DNA from: Nematostella vectensis
Lineage: Eukaryota > Cnidaria > Anthozoa > Actiniaria > Edwardsiidae
Assembly (NCBI RefSeq): GCF_932526225.1
Contig: NC_064042.1
Span: 4,201,001 to 4,265,000 of the forward strand
Reading direction: 5' to 3'
DNA length: 64,000 bases
Shown: piece after piece, positions 12,201 to 21,200 of the stretch
Numbering within the stretch: position 1 is the stretch's first letter
How the letters are laid out: every line of letters starts with the position of its first letter
The notes under the pieces: model-generated
Databases searched by the model: none
What the model saw: the letters and a program-made list of their open reading frames with translations, nothing else
Told to the model about the DNA's origin: nothing
Made by a program: the position numbers and the translations under genes

Positions 12201-15200
12201 AACTTTAGACAATGTAATATTATGTTTGAGTCTTCTTTATTTCAATTTAGCCGATCGAATGTCAGTAGAGCGAGTTTGAAGCCCGCCACGAATTGTGTTT
12301 CTTACTATGTATAAAAATAGGAAAGGCTGTGGACTCCATCAGCTAACGGCCACCACACAACTACTTCAAGGCCCGATAAAAATCGCAAATGTCGACGAGC
12401 CGCCAATCCAGCGCCAAAACACTTTGAAAACATACCTTAGCTTTCAATTAAACCGAGTCTCATGTCACCGAATTGCGAATTTCACTATTTTTTTTCATTT
12501 TTTTACCGCCGACTGTCGAATTCACCATCTGTGCCAACAGATCCTGTGCTCTTTCTGACCGAGGGGCTCTAGGAACGAGGCACTTCTCGGAAATTCAAAC
12601 TTCGAGGAGTCGTCGGTGCGATAACGGCCGACATTCTAGTCAAGGGAATAGTGAGGATCGTGCTCGGTGGTAGTCCAGAGTCATTCGGCATTGAAGAGGT
12701 GAATTCTTTTACTTGGCACCAAAGTTTAAGCTTAGTGGATCCTTGGCTTGGAAAATGTGCAAATAAAGTCCGTAAAACCATCTTTTGTGATACATTTCTT
12801 CCAGTAATCAAGGAGAGTTGTTCTCCAAGCAAATGCGATCCGAATAGCTTGTGCATTTTTTTTTATTATCTGAGACTGTTTCCCCGCAAACGCGGCAATA
12901 ATTCCCGATTACCTTACATTTCCGACTAGAGAAGGATAACCAATTTTTCTTTCGTAAATTACGAAAGATCGGGCTGGCGAAACGGCGAAATATATCTAAA
13001 CGCGTAAGATTCCCCACAGTGATTTGTCTCCAAAAAAGACACGATAAAGTATTTTTTTCGCTAACACATAAAGTCCCCCATACATTATTTATAAACCACT
13101 GACAGTAGCCTTGGGCTGCCTGTGGAAATATCAAACTCTTTCCAAACCCTGTATGTAGTCGAGCAAAAACATCCTGTCGTTTGTAAAACCCCTTTAGGAC
13201 CAAAAGCTGTTCTGGCTTCAAAGAAGACGCTCTAAACGTGTTTTTTTACCGCTGAAATGATGTCGGGAATTAGCCCTTCGAATATATAAGAAGTTATTCA
13301 CGCTTGAAGCCATATTTGATCTCTAGCCAACACAGACTAACTATGTAAATATTTGGTTCATTGTTGGGGAAGCGAGCCTGTGATTGGGCGACCTCGGGAG
13401 GTCGACCAATCACAGCTCACCATAGGCCTAGATTTTTTTGCCAAGTTCGTTCCTTACTGTTCCCCAGGGGTTATTTTTCTCGCGAGTGAAACGTTAGAGG
13501 AAAATACCCCTGGGTTTTCGAGGATGCAAAGGTAGAAACGATCACATATTATAAAGATTCACGATAGAAAATACCTTTGACAGCGAAGAAGCCGATCTTG
13601 TTTTCTCCATCTCCCACCTCGTTACTGGGAACACACTTGAAGATACTCAAGCCAGAAGCGTTAAGACTAATGACAAATGTTCCGTTCATATTTGAGGCAA
13701 GAGCCGTATCATTGCGATACAGAGTGTAGTTGATGTTGTTTGGGTTAGCCAAGGCTGAGCAATTTAACGAGACAACATCCCTGACACAGCCGATATGCTC
13801 ATTTGGTATTAATTTGGTGTTTTCTGGTTTATCTACAAAGCAATATTAACGTGATGAGGCAAAACCTTCAATCTTATGAAGAGTACAGGAATGCGAAAAG
13901 AAAAAGACAAAAGATGACACTTTTCCTTTAGGAAGTTAAGGACCTATAAAACGCTCTTCAGAAACCCAACAACAAGGTGATTAGTTTTCAAGGAGACAAA
14001 GGTGTTAGCACATACGAAGCTAGTAACAGTTTTAGGTTAAAAAAAAAATGTGTCAAGAAAGAGCAAAAGAGAAGATCCAATGGAATGTCTTGTGTTGTTT
14101 ATTACAACATTAGCGTGCATTATTGATACCATATTGTGTTAGTTCTTACTCTTAAAATTGGAACACCTTAGTAGTTAAACATACTTTGTAACAAACCGAT
14201 AAGTGGACTAAGAGAAGAATGAGATACAAAAGAATAATGGCCTCGAACAAACCCTTGCAATGCACAAATGATAATTGAAACAGTAAAACATTTTACATGA
14301 AATATACATATAACAGTCTTTAACAATCTTACATGAAAGTATGATATAATTATCCAAACTCACAGTTAACAGTGATACTCGTTGTGTTTGTGTCATTTGA
14401 ACACTCGTTGCCGTTGTTCACGGTGCATGTGTAGGTCCCTCCATCTCTTCTCGTGATAGGACTGAACGTGTAGATCCCAGTGTTGGTAAGCACAGAGCCG
14501 TTTGGGTGGAAAATCGCAACTCTTAACGGCGCTGTACCAGATGCGATGCATCGCATTGTTACATCGGATCCTTCGACTTCGATTTTTGGCGAGGTAAAGC
14601 TTGTTATTCGTGGCGGATCTGAGGTAAAAAAAAAAAATCAAAAAGTTGTTTCCGCAAAAAGAAAGACACGTTTTGCATGTATGCGAGGATTATTCTGGTA
14701 CATTCTATTAATGTCAGCGTACAGTGTCAGTGTTGCTTTTATTTGGGGTATAGATAAAGCTATTTTGTTGCAAAGGTAGCATCCTCTAACGTTTCACTCG
14801 CGAGAAAAATAACCCCTGGGGAACAGCAAGGAACGAACTTCGTAAAGAAATCTAGGTCTATGGTGAGCTGTGATTGGTCGACCTCCCGAGGTCGCCCAAT
14901 CACAGGCGCGCTCCCCCAACAATGCACCAAATATTTACATAGTTGCTCTGTGTTGGCTAGAGATCAAATATGGCTTCAAGCGTGAATAACTTCTTATAAA
15001 TTTGAAGGGCTAATTTCCAACATCATTTCAGCGGTAAAAAAACACATTTAGAGAGTCTTCATTGAAGCCAGAACAGCTTTTGGTCCTAAAGGGGTTTTAC
15101 AAACGACAGGATGTTTTTGCTCGGCTACCTACAGGGTTTGGAAAAAGTTTGATATTCCCACAGGCAGCCCAAGGCTACTGTCAGTGGTTTATAAATAATG

Positions 15201-18200
15201 TATGGGGGAATTTATTTGTTAGCGAAAAAAATACTTTATCGTGAAACATACAACTTTAGACAATGTAATATTATGTTTGAGTCTTCTTTATTTCAATTTA
15301 GCCGATCGAATGTCAGTAGAGCGAGTTTGAAGCCCGCCACGAATTGTGTTTCTTACTATGTATAAAAATATGAAAGGCTGTGGACTCCATCAGCTAACGG
15401 CTACCACACAACTACTTCGAGGCCCGATAAAACTCGCAAAAGTCGACGAGCCGCCAATCCAGCGCCAAAACACTTTGAAAACATACCTTAGCTTTCAATT
15501 AAACCGAGTCTCATGTCACCGAATTGCGAATTTCACTATTTTTTTTCATTTTTTTACCGCCGACTGTCGAATTCACCATCTGTGCCAACAGATCCTGTGC
15601 TCTTTCTGACCGAGGGGCTCTAGGAACGAGGCACTTCTCGGAAATTCAAACTTCGAGGAGTCGTCGGTGCGATAACGGCCGACATTCTAGTCAAGGGAAT
15701 AGTGAGGATCGTGCTCGGTGGTAGTCCAGAGTCATTCGGCATTGAAGAGGTGAATTCTTTTACTTGGCACCAAAGTTTAAGCTTAGTGGATCCTTGGCTT
15801 GGAAAATGTGCAAATAAAGTCCGTAAAACCATCTTTTGTGATACATTTCTTCCAGTAATCAAGGAGAGTTGTTCTCCAAGCAAATGCGATCCGAATAGCT
15901 TGTGCATTTTTTTTTATTATCTGAGACTGTTTCCCCGCAAACGCGGCAATAATTCCCGATTACCTTACATTTCCGACTAGAGAAGGATAACCAATTTTTC
16001 TTTCGTAAATTACGAAAGATCGGGCTGGCGAAACGGCGAAATATATCTAAACGCGTAAGATTCCCCACAGTGATTTGTCTCCAAAAAAGACACGATAAAG
16101 TATTTTTTTCGCTAACACATAAAGTCCCCCATACATTATTTATAAACCACTGACAGTAGCCTTGGGCTGCCTGTGGAAATATCAAACTCTTTCCAAACCC
16201 TGTATGTAGTCGAGCAAAAACATCCTGTCGTTTGTAAAACCCCTTTAGGACCAAAAGCTGTTCTGGCTTCAAAGAAGACGCTCTAAACGTGTTTTTTTAC
16301 CGCTGAAATGATGTCGGGAATTAGCCCTTCGAATATATAAGAAGTTATTCACGCTTGAAGCCATATTTGATCTCTAGCCAACACAGACTAACTATGTAAA
16401 TATTTGGTTCATTGTTGGGGAAGCGAGCCTGTGATTGGGCGACCTCGGGAGGTCGACCAATCACAGCTCACCATAGGCCTAGATTTTTTTGCCAAGTTCG
16501 TTCCTTACTGTTCCCCAGGGGTTATTTTTCTCGCGAGTGAAACGTTAGAGGAAAATACCCCTGGGTTTTCGAGGATGCAAAGGTAGAAACGATCACATAT
16601 TATAAAGATTCACGATAGAAAATACCTTTGACAGCGAAGAAGCCGATCTTGTTTTCTCCATCTCCCACCTCGTTACTGGGAACACACTTGAAGATACTCA
16701 AGCCAGAAGCGTTAAGACTAATGACAAATGTTCCGTTCATATTTGAGGCAAGAGCCGTATCATTGCGATACAGAGTGTAGTTGATGTTGTTTGGGTTAGC
16801 CAAGGCTGAGCAATTTAACGAGACAACATCCCTGACACAGCCGATATGCTCATTTGGTATTAATTTGGTGTTTTCTGGTTTATCTACAAAGCAATATTAA
16901 CGTGGTGAGTCAAAACCTTCAATCTGATGAAGAGTACAGGAATGCGAAAAGAAAAAGACAAAAGATGACACTTTTCCTTTAGGAAGTTAAGGACCTATAA
17001 AACGCTCTTCACAAACCCAACAACAAGGTGATTAGTTTACAAGGAGACAAAGGTGTTAGCACATACGAAGCTAGTAACAGTTTTAGGTAAAAAACAAATG
17101 TGTCAAAAAAGAGCAAAAGAGAAGATCCAATGGAATGCCTTGTCTTGTTTATTACAACATTAGCGTGCATTATTGATACCATATTGTGTTAGTTCTTACT
17201 CTTATAATGGGAATACCTTAGTAGTTAAACATACTTTGTAACAAACCGATAAGTGGACTAAGAGAAGAATGAGATACAAAAGAATAATGGCCTCGAACAA
17301 ACCCTTGCAATGCACAAATGATAATTGAAACAGTAAAACATTTTACATGAAATATACATATAACAGTCTTTAACAATCTGTACATGAAAGTATGATATAA
17401 TTATCCAAACTCACAGTTAACAGTGATACTCGTTGTGTTTGTATCATTTGAACACTCGTTGCCGTTGTTCACGGTGCATGTGTAGGTCCCTCCATCTCTT
17501 CTCGTGATAGGACTGAACGTGTAGATCCCAGTGTTGGTCAGCACAGAGCCGTTTGGGTGGAAAATCGCAACTCTTAACGGCGCTGTACCAGATGCGATGC
17601 ATCGCATTGTTACACCGGATCCTTCGACTTCGATTTTTGGCGAGGTAAAGCTTGTTATTCGTGGCGGATCTGAGGTAAACAAAAATCAAAAAGTTGTTTC
17701 CGCAAAAAGAAAGACACGTTTTGCATGCATGCGAGGATTATTCTGGTACATTCTATTGATGACAGCGTACAGTGCCAGTGTTGCTTTTATTTGGGTATAG
17801 ATAAAGCTATTTTGTTGCAAAGGTAGCATCCTCTAACGTTTCACTCGCGAGAAAAATAACCCCTGTGGAACAGCAAGGAACGAACTTGGTAAAGAAATCT
17901 AGGCCTATGGTGAGCTGTGATTGGTCGACCTCCCGAGGTCGCCCAATCACAGGCGCGCTTCCCCAACAATGCACCAAATATTTACATAGTTGCTCTGTGT
18001 TGGCTAGAGATCAAATATGGCTTCAAGCGTGAATAACTTCTTATATATTCGAAGGGCTAATTTCCGACATCATTTCAGCGGTAAAAAAAAAACACGTTTA
18101 GAGCGTCTTCATTGAAGCCAGAACAGCTTTTGGTCTTAAAGGGGTTTTACAAACGACAGGATGTTTTTGCTCGACTACCTACAGGGTTTGGAAAGAGGTT

Positions 18201-21200
18201 GATATTTCCACAGGCAGCCCAAGGCTACTGTCAGTGTTTTATAAATAATGTATGGGGGAATTTATTTGTTAACGAAAAAAAATACTTTATCGTGAAAAAT
18301 ACAACTTTAGACAATGTAATATTATGTTTGAGTCTTCTTTATTTCAATTTAGCCGATCGAATGTCAGTAGAGCGAGTTTGAAGCCCGCCACGAATTGTGT
18401 TTCTTACTATGTATAAAAATAGGAAAGGCTGTGGACTCCATCAGCTAACGGCCACCACACAACTACTTCGAGGCCCGATAAAACTCGCAAAAGTCGACGG
18501 GCCGCCAATCCAGCGCCAAAACATTTTGAAAACATACCTTAGCTTTCAATTGAACCGAGTCTCATGTCACCGATTTGCGAATTTCACTATATTTTTTCTA
18601 CTTTTTACCGCCGACTGTCAAATTCACCATCTGTGCCAACAGATCCTGTGCGCTTTCTGACCGAGGGGCTCTAGGAACGAGGCACTGCTCGGAAATTCAA
18701 ACTTCGAGGAGTCGTCGGTGCGACAACGGCCGACATTCTAGTCAAGGGAATAGCGAGGATCGTGCTCGGTGGTAGTCCCGAGTCATTAGGCATTGAAGCG
18801 GTGAATTCTTTTACTTGGCACCAAAGTTTAAGCTTAGTGGATCCTTGGCTTGGAAAATGTGCAAATAAAGTCCGTAAAACCATCTTTTGTGATACATTTC
18901 TTCCAGTAACCGAGGAGAGTTGTTCTCGAAGCAAATGCGATCCGAATAGCTTGTACATTTTTTTTTTTTTATCTGAGACTGTTTCCCCGCAAACGCGGCC
19001 AATAATTCCCGATTACCTTACATTTCCGACAAGAGAAGGCTAACCAATTTTTCTTTCGTAAATTACGAAAGATCGAGCTGGCGAAACGGCAAAATATATC
19101 TAGTGAATGCCTCCAAAAAAGACATGTTTAATCCCCAAGGGACCCAAGGCGCCGTGACGGCTTTTTTGCCAAGTTCGTTTCTTACTGTTCCACAGGGGTT
19201 ATTTTTCTCGCGACTGAAACGTTAGATTAAAACCCCCTGGGTTTCCGAGGATGCAAAGGTAGAAACGATCACATATTATAAAGATTCACGATAGAAAATA
19301 CCTTTGACAGCGAAGAAGCCGATCTTGTTTTCTCCATCTCCCACCTCGTTACTGGGAACACACTTGAAGATACTCAAGCCAGAAGTGTTAAGACTAATGA
19401 CAAATTTTCCGTTCATATTTGATGCAAGCGCCGTATCATTGCGATACAGAGTGTAATTGATGTTGTTTGGGTTAGCCAACGCTGAGCAATTTAACGAGAC
19501 AACATCCCTGACACAGCCGATATGCTCATTTGGTATTAATTTGGTGTTTTCTGGTTTATCTACAAAGCAATATTAACGTGATGAGGCAAAACCTTCAATC
19601 TGATGAAGAGTACAGGAATGCGAAAAGAAAAAGACAAAAGATGACACTTTTCCTATAGCAAGTTAAGGACCTATAAAACGCTCTTCAGAAACCCAACAAC
19701 AAGGTGATTAGTTTACAAGGAGACAAAGGTGTTAGCACATACGAAGCTAGTAACAGTTTTAGGTAAAAAAAAATGTGTCAAAAAAGAGCAAAAGAGAAGA
19801 TCCAATGGAATGTCTTGTGTTGTTTATTACAACATTAACGTGCATTATTGATACCATATTGTGTTAGTTCTTACTCTTATAATGGGAATACCTTAGTAGT
19901 TAAACATACTTTGTAACAAACCGATAAGTGGACTAAGAGAAGAATGAGATACAAAAGATAAAACACGTTCTCAATCCACAACTTTTTTTTAATTTTTAAA
20001 ATTGTATTGTCTTGTGAATAATGTATTACTGATCAACATAGGGAGAACTTCCGTGTACCAATAAATGTAATAGCATTATACTTACATCTCACAGCGAGTG
20101 TCGCATCCATGGTGTGATTCCGTCCACATCCGTCAGTAGCCACGCACGTGTATACCCCTGACATGTCGCGGTGCACCATGGGAATGGTGTAGGACGGTCC
20201 GTGTGCTACGGTGTGCCCCTGAGGGCTGATCCATGTGAAGGTTGGTGGAGGAGTACCATCAGCTGAACACGTCAGGTTCACTTGGTCACGCTCGGTCACG
20301 GTAGGGCTCGGTGGGGTTATAATAACGCTGCTTGGTGGAACTATAAAACAGTGCATAAAAATAATATATTCCCATTGTCGAAGCAAATTGGATTCAACAG
20401 ATCGGAACCATAGCCGAATTGCTTATTATTATTTTATTTTCACTGACCACTGCCCCCTTCTCACCCTTTGCAAAAGAGCTCCAATCAGTAAATCACAAGA
20501 GATTAAACACGAGGTTCCGCTATAAAAGGGAAAGCTCCTCCCACCCCCGGGCTCAAGAACAATCAGTTATCAATCAGCCGTCAATGAGTCAACATGTCAG
20601 GACAATTGATCTGAGCGCTATATTCAAATTTCATATTCTAAACCAAAATAAATATCATTTGCTAGAGTTGTCTATCTAAAATGTTTTTATCTATCGTAAA
20701 ATAATGCTTACCAAGCTGTGTGCGCTTTAAAATACGAGCATTTTCATCAGAGGGCGAGAATAACTTATGCAGGTGCGCTAGATTATGGATAGCGCAAAAT
20801 TTAAAATTTTGCACCGAAAACGTAAGTGGACAGCAAATAACTAATTCATCAACCTCTTAACACAGCTGTCTTGTTACCTGTGCAAAAATAGTTTTATTCA
20901 AGCCGACTTAGACTCATACATAAGCAATATTTTACAGGAGACTAATAATTTGTGACCGCTAGCGTGGCAGTGTTCTGATTATAATTGCAAATTTGAGCTC
21001 GGGGATGGGAGGAGCTTTCCCTTTTATAGCGGAACCTCGTGCTTAAGTTATAAAACACCACAGTTTTGTTGAACTACTTGCGTGACGCAAGCGAATGCGA
21101 TACACTGTAAATTAGCATACTTGGTCTACTTGAAAAACATATATGTATGAAGTATGGAAGGACAATTCATGGTTTTGCAATGTCTTTTGAGTAGCTAGTG

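Larger units (their letters stand above)
7425..19254. repeat. Four tandem units of about 3.05 kb, each with two Ig exons and a foldback element
   Basis: Unit boundaries taken at the foldback's right flank give 7425-10475 (3051 bp), 10476-13527 (3052), 13528-16578 (3051) and 16579-19254 (2676). Introns, exons and transposon are nearly identical between units, with only scattered substitutions and homopolymer changes, so the expansion is recent. The fourth unit is shorter because its foldback lost most of the right arm. A fifth, partial unit continues to about 19960 with the DKPENT exon and part of its intron. Confidence 0.95.

Noticed and set aside
8673-19254. Functional RecQ helicase genes
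   Set aside because: Only the first 60-90 residues up to motif I are present, mirrored in transposon arms, and mostly frameshifted.
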